DNA from: Hominisplanchenecus murintestinalis
GTDB taxonomy: Bacteria; Bacillota; Clostridia; Lachnospirales; Lachnospiraceae
NCBI GenBank assembly: GCA_004793585.1
Contig: SRZB01000001.1
Span: 280,334 to 344,333 of the forward strand
Length of the DNA: 64,000 nucleotides
Direction: 5' to 3'
Positions 9,058 through 17,552 of this stretch are shown here, in pieces. The notes under the pieces were generated by a model, which did not search any database, was not told the DNA's origin, and worked only from the letters and a program-made list of their open reading frames with translations. How positions within the stretch are numbered: position 1 is the first letter of the stretch; each line of letters opens with the position of its first letter. The translations under genes were made by a program, and so were the position numbers.

Positions 9058-9345
9058 ATGTCAAAGACAATTTTTGAGAAGTTAGGCGGCAAATATGTAA
9101 GACAAGGTGACTGTCTAATTCCATGCTTAACTGTATCCATTGAAGAGGGACAGCCAATAGGTATATGGGGACAGCGGCATCTGGATTATCTGAAGCAGTA
9201 CCGCAGGGTTACATATATAAATCTTCTCACAAGCAACAAGTTAAACACTTACCTTGCCGATATTGACAGACAGGCATAGGAATGCTTTGAACGACTTATA
9301 GAGGTCATGAACAGGTTCAGGGCATAACGGAACAGCGAGAGCTTG
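9058..9345 (+). pseudogene. tnpV: tnpV-family gene, broken
   Basis: The first 73 codons match the TnpV family of small proteins on Clostridial mobile elements: FEKLGGKYVRQGD, an IGIWGQRHLDYLK block and the NLLTSNKLNTYLADIDRQA block. A TAG then interrupts the frame. The conserved continuation CFERLIEVM follows directly, and after a +1 shift QGITEQ appears. One stop plus one frameshift marks it as dead. An intact relative lies at 43360-43734. Confidence 0.7.
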
Positions 9346-9406
9346 CTTTAGTTCGTTTAACCGACTATAATAAAGAATACTTTTAGTTGATTTTGGGAGG
9401 TATCTT

Positions 9407-9580
9407 ATGTTCGATTACATGACAGTGCAGGAAACCGCAAAATTATGGGGGATATCCGAACGGCAAGTTCAGAAATTGTGCAAGGCAAACCGTATTGAGG
9501 GTGTTATCCACCTAACCCACGTATGGCTTATCCCACGGTACACAGAAAAACCAGCGGATATGCGCCGGAAAAATTACTAG
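9407..9580 (+). CDS. Small helix-turn-helix (MerR/excisionase-like) protein
   Basis: 57-residue protein beginning MFDYMTVQETAKLWGIS, with an HTH whose recognition part reads SERQVQKLCKANRI, and a positively charged end (DMRRKNY). GGGAGG lies seven bases before the ATG. Short single-domain proteins like this act as excisionases or local regulators. It lies 11 bases before the response regulator start, so it may belong to the same transcript and could influence the module at 9592-14733. Confidence 0.65.
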   Translation: MFDYMTVQETAKLWGISERQVQKLCKANRIEGVIHLTHVWLIPRYTEKPADMRRKNY

Positions 9581-9591
9581 GAGATGGGAAA

Positions 9592-10263
9592 ATGATAGAA
9601 ATCTATTATATTGAAGATGATGAATGTATTGCGATGGCTGTAAAAGAATATTTGAGCCAGAAAGGGTATGCCGTTTCTATATTTGGAACATTGGAAAGTG
9701 GAAAGAAAGCATTGGAACACCATATTCCAAGCATTGCGCTGATTGACTGGAATATGCCAGACGGCGAGGGAAACAGCTTTTGCAGATGGATACGCTCAAG
9801 ATGGAAAGAACTCCCAGTCATTTTTCTGACTGTCCGAGATGACACTTGTGATATTGTTTCTGGTTTTGAATATGGGGCAGATGATTATGTAACAAAACCT
9901 TTTGAACTGGAAGTTCTGTATTCCCGCATCCACGCATTGCTGCGCAGGGCAGGAAATGTGCAGAGCCAGTATCTTTCCTGCGGTTCTATTTCGATTGACA
10001 AAAACAAAACGGCTGTATTTTGTGGCGAAGAAGAAATTACTGTCAGCCAAGCAGAATACCAGCTTTTGCAGCTTTTAATGGAAAATAAGGGGAAAACCGT
10101 CACAAGAGAACGGCTGCTGACTCAAATCTGGGACAATAATGGGAATTATGTCAATGACAATACGTTGACCGTGACAATGAAACGGCTTAGAGAAAAACTC
10201 CATCATCCGCCATGTTTAAAAACAATACGGAGCTTTGGCTACCGTATGGAGGATGAGGTATGA
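9592..10263 (+). CDS. OmpR-family response regulator (antimicrobial-peptide module)
   Basis: 223 residues. The receiver has IEDDE, phospho-acceptor Asp52 (IDWNMPD), FLTVR and VTKPF; the C-terminal winged helix contains NDNTLTVTMKRLREKL and ends FGYRMEDEV. The start at 9592 follows AGGAGATGGG; an in-frame start 23 codons upstream lies inside the preceding HTH gene. Its last codons overlap the kinase start as ATGA. It should regulate the downstream MacB/FtsX-type transporter. Confidence 0.9.
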   Translation: MIEIYYIEDDECIAMAVKEYLSQKGYAVSIFGTLESGKKALEHHIPSIALIDWNMPDGEGNSFCRWIRSRWKELPVIFLTVRDDTCDIVSGFEYGADDYVTKPFELEVLYSRIHALLRRAGNVQSQYLSCGSISIDKNKTAVFCGEEEITVSQAEYQLLQLLMENKGKTVTRERLLTQIWDNNGNYVNDNTLTVTMKRLREKLHHPPCLKTIRSFGYRMEDEV

Positions 10264-11513
10264 GCAAAAAATCAAATATAAAAATAACGGTTCTGTTCGT
10301 GTTGTCAGTCAGTCTGATTGTAGCGGCAATGACTACATACCTTCTTACTCTTTACTATCGCCATGTGTGTTTTCATATATTGGGAGGATTTTGTGACAGC
10401 ATGATTGAAAATAATCCAGATTCCCGACAGGCTGTTTTGGAATTATTGAAAACACAGGATTTTCATATGACAGGCGAAAATATATTATCAAACAAGTTTG
10501 ATAATCATGTAATATCAAACTTTGGTTATTATCCAGCGAATTTAGGGATTACGGGCACGACAGTCCTTTGGATTGCCGTTTTCGGTTTTTTGGCAGGCGG
10601 CATACTGTTCCTTTTCTCTTTCTGGTATTGGCATAGGAAATCGGACGCCCGCATCCAAGCATTGACGGAATATTTGGAAAAAATAAATACAGGCGTTCAA
10701 GGATTGGTTTTTGAATCTTCAGATGATGAGTTTTCAAAACTGCAAGATGAAATATATAAAACGGTAACGGAACTTTACCAGACAAAGGAAGAAGCCTTAA
10801 CAGCACGAAACAATTTTGCAGAAAATCTTTCTAATATTGCCCATCAGCTTAAAACGCCGATTACGTCTATTTCCTTAACTGTCCAGATGGCGAAAGAACA
10901 TTTGGGCGATATTCGTACCGCAGAAACGCCACAAGGGCATACCTCTATGGCGTGTAAAATGCACGCCAATATCAAGGATATACAACGGCAGATAAACAGG
11001 CTCATGCATTTAGAAGAGGCGTTATTGCTATTGTCCCGCATTGATGCGGGAACGCTTGCATTTGACAGGAAACCGACAGATGTTTTTACAATCCTTTCTC
11101 TGGCATCGGACAATTTATATGAATTGTTCATGCAGAAGGGCGTTCTGATTGATATTCCAGAAATGGACGTGATGAATATCAATGTGGATTTAAACTGGAC
11201 GATGGAAGCGGTCATGAATTTGATGAAAAACTGTATGGAAGCAACAGGAACAGGCACTGCTGTCCATTGTTCCTATGAAAAAAATCCGCTTTATGTGCAG
11301 ATACGGATATGGGACGAGGGGGAGGGATTTGCAAGAGAGGATTTACCCCATCTGTTTGAGCGGTTCTATCGTGGTGAAAACACAAAAAATACTGGAATCG
11401 GGATAGGTCTTTCCCTTTCAAAAGCAATTATAGAAATGCAGAACGGAATTATCCGTGCATTCAATCTTCCGAATGGCGGGGCTTGTTATGAAGTTCGTTT
11501 TTATATTTCGTGA
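10260..11513 (+). CDS. Sensor histidine kinase of the 9592 module
   Basis: 417 residues. Helices at about 9-31 and 101-124 enclose an extracellular domain of about 70 residues. The phospho-accepting His is residue 195 (NIAHQLKTPITS). ATP-binding motifs are MNLMKNCMEA, DEGEGFA and GIGIGLSLSKAII. Translationally coupled to the regulator by ATGA. The medium-size extracellular loop differs from the very short loop of BceS-type kinases, so the kinase may sense ligand itself. Confidence 0.88.
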   Translation: MSKKSNIKITVLFVLSVSLIVAAMTTYLLTLYYRHVCFHILGGFCDSMIENNPDSRQAVLELLKTQDFHMTGENILSNKFDNHVISNFGYYPANLGITGTTVLWIAVFGFLAGGILFLFSFWYWHRKSDARIQALTEYLEKINTGVQGLVFESSDDEFSKLQDEIYKTVTELYQTKEEALTARNNFAENLSNIAHQLKTPITSISLTVQMAKEHLGDIRTAETPQGHTSMACKMHANIKDIQRQINRLMHLEEALLLLSRIDAGTLAFDRKPTDVFTILSLASDNLYELFMQKGVLIDIPEMDVMNINVDLNWTMEAVMNLMKNCMEATGTGTAVHCSYEKNPLYVQIRIWDEGEGFAREDLPHLFERFYRGENTKNTGIGIGLSLSKAIIEMQNGIIRAFNLPNGGACYEVRFYIS

Positions 11514-11815
11514 AAATAATGCGAAGCACATAAAATATGGTATGTTTGGGGCGTAGTCACTGAGATGTCACTTTCATTTGTTATAATAAAAATACTTTGA
11601 GAAATCTCAAATCAAAAACCATGTTGCAAGCAACAGGGTTTTTGACCCTCGCGGCATTCGTCAAATAACCATGTAAACATGGCTATTTTCCTCATTGCTC
11701 GCGGGAATAATAGAAAGATTTATATCAAGGTATAGGAAATACCGCAAGGGTATACCTTTATGGCGTGAGGAACACGCCAGTAATAAGGAAATAACAAACA
11801 GGAGGATTTGACAAC
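11514..11815 (+). promoter_or_regulatory. Promoter and structured leader before the ABC transporter genes
   Basis: TATAAT at 11582-11587 is a plausible -10. GTCAC occurs twice just upstream (11556-11560 and 11567-11571), an 11-bp spacing that could be a regulator site. The leader contains a hairpin with AAAAACC/GGTTTTT outer arms and TGTTG/CAACA inner arms near 11616-11645, and a second one, CCATG/CATGG, near 11670. The ATPase start at 11816 has AGGAGG upstream. Attenuation of the ABC genes is possible but not shown. Confidence 0.45.
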
Positions 11816-12538
11816 ATGGAAATACTAAGATGTAATGGTATCGAAAAAGTATTTGGGAAAGGCGATAATCAAGTTACTGCTTTAAATGGAATCAGCCTAT
11901 CTATTGAAAAAGGCGAATTTGTCGCAATTATTGGGGCATCTGGCTCTGGAAAATCAACGCTCCTGCATATTTTGGGCAGCGTGGACAAGCCGACAAAAGG
12001 CACTGTAACAATAGACGGTGTTGACCTTAGCGGACTAAATGCTACAGATGCCGCTATCTTCAGAAGGAGAAAGGTTGGATTGGTTTACCAGTTTTACAAT
12101 CTGATTCCCACTCTTACAGCAGAAAAAAATATCCTTATGCCTATGCTGCTTGACAAAAGAAAGCCAGATTTGGATTACTTTAAAATGATTGTAAAGATAT
12201 TGGGGATAGAGGACAAACTGGAAAGCCTGCCAAGCCAGCTATCTGGAGGACAGCAGCAACGGGTTGCAATCGCAAGGTCTTTGATTTACCGCCCTGCCAT
12301 CCTTTTTGCTGATGAACCGACAGGAAACCTTGACCAAAAAAATTCAAAGGAAATAATTGACCTCTTAAAGCTGTCAAACCGAAATTTAAAACAGACAATA
12401 CTCCTTATTACCCATGATGAAAAAATTGCATTGGAAACCGACCGAATTGTGACCATCGAAGACGGGCAAATTGTCAGCGACCATTTCATTGATACTGCCG
12501 AGAGGCATAGAGGTATCCCTGTGGAGAAACGGAGGTGA
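11816..12538 (+). CDS. MacB/FtsE-like ABC transporter ATP-binding protein
   Basis: 240 residues. Walker A is GASGSGKST, the Q-loop lies in YQFYNLIPTLT, the signature is LSGGQQQR and Walker B is ILFADEPTGNLD, followed by LITHDEKIA. This is the lipoprotein-exporter/antimicrobial-peptide class (BceA, YtrE, VraD). The last bases overlap the GTGA at the permease start. With the FtsX-like permease it probably protects against a peptide antibiotic acting on the cell envelope. Confidence 0.9.
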   Translation: MEILRCNGIEKVFGKGDNQVTALNGISLSIEKGEFVAIIGASGSGKSTLLHILGSVDKPTKGTVTIDGVDLSGLNATDAAIFRRRKVGLVYQFYNLIPTLTAEKNILMPMLLDKRKPDLDYFKMIVKILGIEDKLESLPSQLSGGQQQRVAIARSLIYRPAILFADEPTGNLDQKNSKEIIDLLKLSNRNLKQTILLITHDEKIALETDRIVTIEDGQIVSDHFIDTAERHRGIPVEKRR

Positions 12539-12543
12539 GCAGC

Positions 12544-14733
12544 ATGTGGAAAGACTACTCGAAAAGCTATATTAAAAATAACCGTGCATCCAGTATATCA
12601 ATTATGGCGGCTGCTCTTGTTGCCACCATGTTTTTGTCGCTGTTATGCAGCATAGCTTACAATTTTTGGGCATATGATGTGGAACAAATCATATTGGAGG
12701 AGGGCGACTGGCAGGGGCGCATTGTTTGTGAAGCATTAGGTTCCGATGATTTATCTATGGTATGTCAATTTGCGAATGTAGAAAAAGCAGTCGTCAACGA
12801 GGAATTATCCCAAAAAGGAAAAATAGTGGCGGATGTTTATTTTAAGAATGCCAGAACGATTTATCGCGATATGCCGTTAATTTCAGCACAGCTTGGGCTA
12901 AATGAAGATTCCATCCAATATAACTCATTGCTCCTGTCCCGCTATTTTATACACGACCCAGAGGATGAGGCGCCGCCAATGCTTTTGACACTGTATGTTG
13001 TGATACTGATTATTATGGCAGTGTCGTTAATCTTAATTATCCGAGGCTCTTTTGAATTATCCATGAATGCCAGAATCCATCAATTTGGTATATTTTCGAG
13101 TATTGGGGCTACACCAAGGCAAATTAGAACCTGTCTGTTGCAGGAAGCGATGGTTTTAAGCATACTGCCAATGCTAATTGGAAGTATGTCTGGGATTTTA
13201 ATAAGCTATGGGATTATAAAAGCAGTCAATTTTTTTGCTTCGGATGTATCTGGACGCCACGAAGCTGTTTTTCAGTATCATCCGTCCATATTTGCGCTTA
13301 CGGTTCTCATTTCGTTCTTAACCGTAATTTTTTCTGCGTGGATTCCTGCAAGAAAACTGAGCAGGATGACGCCTCTGGAAGCAATCAGAAATACAAGCGG
13401 TTTATTGTTAAAGAAAAAGAAACATTCTCGGTTTTTATCTTGCATTTTTGGCATGAAAGGGGAACTTGCAGGAAACGCATTAAAAGCTCAAAAGAAACAT
13501 TTACGGATATCCACATTGTCATTATTGCTGTCTTTTCTGGGTTTTTCTATCATGCTCTGCTTTACTACCCTTGCAGATATCAGTACCAGATATACTTATT
13601 TTGAACGATATCAGGATGTGTGGGATATCATGATAACTTTAAAGGACACGGAATTAACAGATTTTGGCTTAACAGATGAATTGCGGGATATTACGGGGAT
13701 ACAAGATGCCACGGTATATCAAAAGGCCAAAGCTTTGACGTTTCTGCCAGAGGGATTACAGAGCGATGAACTGTCATCACTTGGCGGGCTTGAATCAGTT
13801 GCGGGAACACCGAATGAAAATGGGCAGTTTCAAGTATCTGCTCCGATTGTTGTTTTGGATGACACAAGCTTTTTAAACTTCTGTTCACAGATTGGGATTA
13901 CACCAAGTCTTGATGGCGCAATCGTATTAAATCAGATTTGGGATAGCAGAAACAGCAATTTCCGCTATAAAGAATATGTTCCATTTGTAAGGGATGATAA
14001 CCAGAATACAATACTTTATAAAAATGACAAAACCGTAAAAATCCCTGTTTTATCTTATACACAGAAATCCCCCACGTTGAGGGAAGAATATGATAATTAT
14101 GCCCTTGTACATTTTATCCCGCTTACCATGTGGAATAAAACTTTGGGAGAGGTATGTGAAGCTGAATCCGACAGTTATATCCGTATTCTTTCAAACGGAA
14201 CTGCAAATCTTACGGCCTTAAACGCTCTGGAACAGGAAGTCGTGCGGCTTGTATCGGAGCAGTATGAAATTGAAAGTGAAAACCGAGTACAGGAAAGATT
14301 GTCTAATGACAGTTTAATCCAAGGCATGGTAATGATTTTGGGAGCTTTTTGTGTATTGCTTGCTGTGATTGGAATTGCGAATGTCTTTTCAAATACGTTA
14401 GGGTTTCTCCGTCAAAGGAAACGGGAATTTGCCCAATATATGTCCATTGGCTTGACACCGCAGGAAATGAGGAAAATGTTCTGTATTGAAGCGTTTGTGA
14501 TAGCAGGGAAACCACTTTTGATTACATTACCGCTTACCGTATTGTTTGTGCAATTTGCCGTAACAGCAAGCTATTTAGAGCCGATGGTATTCTGGTCAGA
14601 AGCCCCGATTCTGCCTATTTTGATATTTGCGGCTGCGATTGTATTGTTTGTTGCGCTTGCTTATTATATTGGCGGAAGGCGTCTTTTGCAGTGTGACTTG
14701 AATGAAACATTGCGGAATGATGCGTTGATTTAG
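12544..14733 (+). CDS. FtsX-like ABC transporter permease
   Basis: About 729 residues. One N-terminal helix, a periplasmic-type segment, three helices (about 150-280) and a second similar block near the C-terminus give the duplicated FtsX layout. It lacks the single very large loop of BceB between helices 7 and 8, but has a ~230-residue soluble segment at about 355-590. ATG 12544 is preferred to the overlapping GTG because GGAGGTGA is correctly spaced. Partner of the ATPase just upstream. Confidence 0.87.
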   Translation: MWKDYSKSYIKNNRASSISIMAAALVATMFLSLLCSIAYNFWAYDVEQIILEEGDWQGRIVCEALGSDDLSMVCQFANVEKAVVNEELSQKGKIVADVYFKNARTIYRDMPLISAQLGLNEDSIQYNSLLLSRYFIHDPEDEAPPMLLTLYVVILIIMAVSLILIIRGSFELSMNARIHQFGIFSSIGATPRQIRTCLLQEAMVLSILPMLIGSMSGILISYGIIKAVNFFASDVSGRHEAVFQYHPSIFALTVLISFLTVIFSAWIPARKLSRMTPLEAIRNTSGLLLKKKKHSRFLSCIFGMKGELAGNALKAQKKHLRISTLSLLLSFLGFSIMLCFTTLADISTRYTYFERYQDVWDIMITLKDTELTDFGLTDELRDITGIQDATVYQKAKALTFLPEGLQSDELSSLGGLESVAGTPNENGQFQVSAPIVVLDDTSFLNFCSQIGITPSLDGAIVLNQIWDSRNSNFRYKEYVPFVRDDNQNTILYKNDKTVKIPVLSYTQKSPTLREEYDNYALVHFIPLTMWNKTLGEVCEAESDSYIRILSNGTANLTALNALEQEVVRLVSEQYEIESENRVQERLSNDSLIQGMVMILGAFCVLLAVIGIANVFSNTLGFLRQRKREFAQYMSIGLTPQEMRKMFCIEAFVIAGKPLLITLPLTVLFVQFAVTASYLEPMVFWSEAPILPILIFAAAIVLFVALAYYIGGRRLLQCDLNETLRNDALI

Positions 14734-14908
14734 CAGATAAAGAGTAAACGGTAGATAGTCCCCCATCCCGTCTACGCATGGATGGCATGGATATGTGCAT
14801 TGAACCCCTCTGAACAGACCTTTGAGGAATTAAAACCATATATACAAGAATCCTATGAGTATAATATCTGCCAACTGATTGGTAACCAGATAGTCATTCA
14901 TTTAATAA

Positions 14909-15230
14909 CTCAAACTTCGCACATAGATTTTGCCTATGCACCTTGAAAATTCAATACCTGGCAGTTATTCAGTTGTCAAAAGTCTGCTGTTATGCTGCTT
15001 GAAGCTGCGCTTTCAGCAAAGCAGGTAATGTATTCATAAATGTATTAACCAGTTCGTCAATTTTATCGTTGGACGGCTCTGTATTGTTGTTAAGTATGGT
15101 TCGGAACATTTGAAGCAGCATTCGAAATGCCTGTCAATTATACCAAACCAGACGGTTTCATGCTATTTTATTGCCAGTTTTTATTGAATTTTCAAGGTGC
15201 ATAGGCACTTATTAAAGTGCGAAGTTTGAG
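14909..15230. repeat. 322-bp element bounded by two-part inverted repeats
   Basis: Each end has two blocks: CTCAAACTTCGCAC (14909-14922) and a 22-base block (14935-14956), perfectly inverted at 15217-15230 and 15182-15203. The blocks are separated by 12 and 13 unrelated bases. The interior carries a 39-codon minus-strand frame and no transposase. The right end coincides with the point where a metallo-beta-lactamase-fold reading frame stops making sense. No clear target duplication flanks it. Confidence 0.6.
14990..15109 (-). CDS. Possible 39-residue peptide inside the inverted-repeat element
   Basis: An ATG frame of 39 codons starting MFRTILNNNTEPSNDKIDEL and ending in an amphipathic helix rich in Leu and Ala. 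No strong ribosome site was seen. It spans the central part of the 322-bp element. Family unknown; it could be non-coding. Confidence 0.25.
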   Translation of the reverse strand: MFRTILNNNTEPSNDKIDELVNTFMNTLPALLKAQLQAA

Positions 15231-15428
15231 ATCATAATCAATATGGGGCAAAACAAGCGCTTCCACTTTTTCGCCACGCTCCGCAATATTTTCAATAACT
15301 TCTGCATATTCTTTCCCACTGCTTTTTGTACCGCCATCTACAATAATATTGGCATATTTTTCACCTTTTCCATACCTAAGCCAGATAAAGTTCCCTTCAT
15401 CTGCCGGAAGCAAATAAATTTTCACCAT
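15231..15428 (-). pseudogene. Metallo-beta-lactamase-fold protein, N-terminal fragment
   Basis: About 66 residues remain: MVKIYLLPADEGNFIWLRYG, then an IIVDGGT strand and ending VLPHIDYD, which would be the start of the HxHxDH metal site of a ComEC/YycJ-like hydrolase. The frame then enters the inverted-repeat element and stops after 12 foreign residues. A GGGAG site precedes the ATG. It is a truncated gene, probably non-functional because the metal ligands are lost. Confidence 0.55.
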
Positions 15429-15699
15429 TTTACTCTCCCGCTCTCCGAAATCATCCCATTATCTTTATTTATTTCTTTTATTTAGTATACTTCGTTTATC
15501 TAAATCTATCAAGAAAAATTATACTTATATGTAAAATCAATCCTATTAAGTACTATTTATTAAATGCGTTTTCTGACAACAAAACTCTTTTTGCGAATTT
15601 CTAACTCCACCTTGTATTCTCATATGAAACACTAAAAAATGCCTGAGTTCAAAATTCTCAGACACCTTTTCATAAAAATATATTCATGGCGTTACTTCA

Positions 15700-16354
15700 C
15701 TAAAATCCCCCCATCTGATACGCCCGTTCAATTACATAAGACGGCTCGAAATATGCACTACAATTATAGTTATCTATGACATTGCATATTTCGTGGTTGT
15801 AAACCCTGAAAATCCCTTCTACATAATCCTCACCCTGCAATGCCGTATCCCGGATCAATCTTTGATAGACTTTACCCATTTATCTTCAACATCCAACGGA
15901 TTTTCCGCATGAAGCACGTTCGCAACACTAATCAAATGATACATTGCATCTTTCCCAATGGTATTCACCACATATTGATTTTTCTGATGTAATTTCCTTG
16001 CAATCCGCTCAATCATATGGCATATAAAAAGCAAATTCCCATATTTGGTCATCGGCCATCGGGCCTTCCACAATATCATATTGATGCTCTATGCCTCTTC
16101 TGCAATCAATAACAAACTGCAGCCAATCTTCCGTCATGTGCTCAAAACTGCGCATCTTCAAATTTATCATCCTGTATATAAAGATAGCTGTTTACAATAG
16201 ATTCCCACCGCTTCGTTAATGCCCACCGTTTTGCCTGCTTTTCCAATTTTGTACAGTAAAAACCATATCCAGAATCTTTATAGTGTCCATGAATCATAAT
16301 TCGAGGTTTTTCTACTATCACATTATTCCCCTGGTAAATCCTATTTTTATTCAT
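15700..16354 (-). pseudogene. Decayed DUF3990-like module
   Basis: The first frame (ATG 16354, GGGGG upstream) reads YQGNNVIVEKPRIMIHGHYKD, then YGFYCTKLEKQAKRWA, like the N-terminal YHGSN and GFY...QAE blocks of DUF3990, a family with ADP-ribosyltransferase-like features. The next frame contains MTEDWLQFVIDCRRG and YDIVEGPMADDQIWEF, the family's C-terminal signature. Further leftwards ICHMIERIARKL and, after another shift, GEDYVEGIFRVYNHEI to 15700 probably belong to a partner gene. At least two frameshifts. Possibly a former toxin-antitoxin unit. Confidence 0.5.
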
Positions 16355-16435
16355 AAACTTCATCCCCCTGCTTTTCAGAATATGTCCATTTTGACATATT
16401 GTCAAGTAACCGGCTATTTTTTTACTTCCGCATAT

Positions 16436-16572
16436 GTAACAGTTCAGCCTTCGGCTTCCTGTTACTGGCATCAAGCCATGCAAAACCACTTCGTGGTAGC
16501 TTGATGCCCCTCAACCGCAATGCTATTTCACGTACTTTGCAGCAAGTGCAAAGTCCTGGGCTGAACTGTTAC
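16436..16572. mobile_element. 137-bp MITE with IS66-like ends
   Basis: The ends are perfect 14-bp inverted repeats, GTAACAGTTCAGCC (16436-16449) and its complement (16559-16572). They are directly flanked by an 8-bp duplication CCGCATAT (16428-16435 and 16573-16580). GTAA termini and 8-bp duplications are those of the IS66 family, so a full-length IS66-type element is the likely mobiliser. The interior has a hairpin, GGCATCAAGC/GCTTGATGCC with an inner ACCAC/GTGGT stem, and no gene. It lies in the 3' end of the WYL regulator. Confidence 0.85.
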
Positions 16573-17473
16573 CCGCATATTTCCCCTTGATTCCTTCCGC
16601 GAATGCTGCTACATCTTTTCGGAGTTCTTCCGGCTCCAAAAGCTCCGCGCCATCCCCAAAAGAGGCAATCCATCTCACAACGGTGTCCTTATCCGTAAAC
16701 CCAAAAGAAAAAAGCAGCGTTCCATCCGGCTGAACAGCAAAGCTTTCCGGACCATATTCTTCGATGAGCCTCCATTTATATTCCGGCTGGATTTTCGCTT
16801 TCACCTGATACAGATGCGGAAACACCCGTTCAGATGAAAGATCCGGAAGCGGAACTGCCCGCTTTTCAAAGGCTTCGCCTACTTGCAGCTCTGTCATCCG
16901 CACTAGCTTAAAGAGCCGGAAATCTTCTCTGCATCCGCACCATCCCCACAGATACCAGCTCGACCACTGGAAAATCAAATGATACGGTTCGACAATCCGC
17001 CGCGACTCCCCCCTTGGCGCAAAATAAGCAAAGGAAACTTTATGTCCTGAAAGGATTGCGTCATGCAGCAATTCAATTTTGGGAGATAACGAATCTCTGT
17101 ACCAGGAAGAAAGATCGATGAAAATGTGCATGTCCCCTGCAAGCAAGTTAGAAGCTCCTGCCGACAGCTTCTCCATCAACTGTGCATAGCGGTTGGTTCC
17201 GCTCACACTGTCCAGGCTGCGGAGCCCCGCTAAAATAGCCTGCATATCCGATGTACTGAGTAAGGTACGGTCTATTTTATACCCTTCCATAATCGAAACA
17301 CCGCCGTTTTTTCCCGGTTCTGTCACCAGCGGAATTCCTGCCATGCAAAGCGCTTCAATATCCCGGTTAATCGTACGGCGGGAAACCTCAAACTTCTTTG
17401 CAAGATAAGGAGCAGTCACCTTCTCCTTCTGCAGCAGAATCGACAGGATTCCAATCATTCGGTCAAGCTTCAT
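16523..17473 (-). CDS. WYL-domain transcriptional regulator with MITE-altered C-terminus
   Basis: 316 residues. The N-terminal DeoR-type HTH (about 1-55) includes RRTINRDIEAL; the central WYL domain (about 135-215) contains VSFAYFAPRGES and YHLIFQWSSWYLWG; a WCX-like C-terminal domain follows. Such proteins sense small ligands or nucleic acid and regulate transcription. The MITE starts seven codons into GIKGKYA: removing it and one target copy gives a C-terminus of EVKK then stop instead of the present 14-residue foreign tail. The change is at the extreme end and may be tolerated. Confidence 0.88.
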   Translation of the reverse strand: MKLDRMIGILSILLQKEKVTAPYLAKKFEVSRRTINRDIEALCMAGIPLVTEPGKNGGVSIMEGYKIDRTLLSTSDMQAILAGLRSLDSVSGTNRYAQLMEKLSAGASNLLAGDMHIFIDLSSWYRDSLSPKIELLHDAILSGHKVSFAYFAPRGESRRIVEPYHLIFQWSSWYLWGWCGCREDFRLFKLVRMTELQVGEAFEKRAVPLPDLSSERVFPHLYQVKAKIQPEYKWRLIEEYGPESFAVQPDGTLLFSFGFTDKDTVVRWIASFGDGAELLEPEELRKDVAAFAEGIKGKYAGNSSAQDFALAAKYVK

Positions 17474-17552
17474 AAGAAATCCCTCCTCACCATTTATAGA
17501 ATTAGTATACCATAAAACGGCGACAGATACATGTCATGTTTCAAAGTCCATT

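Noticed and set aside
14734..14908. Possible coding debris right of the FtsX-like permease
   Set aside because: One frame reads FEELKPYIQESYEYN and stays open ~55 codons, but no family could be named and there is no start, so it is not listed as a gene.
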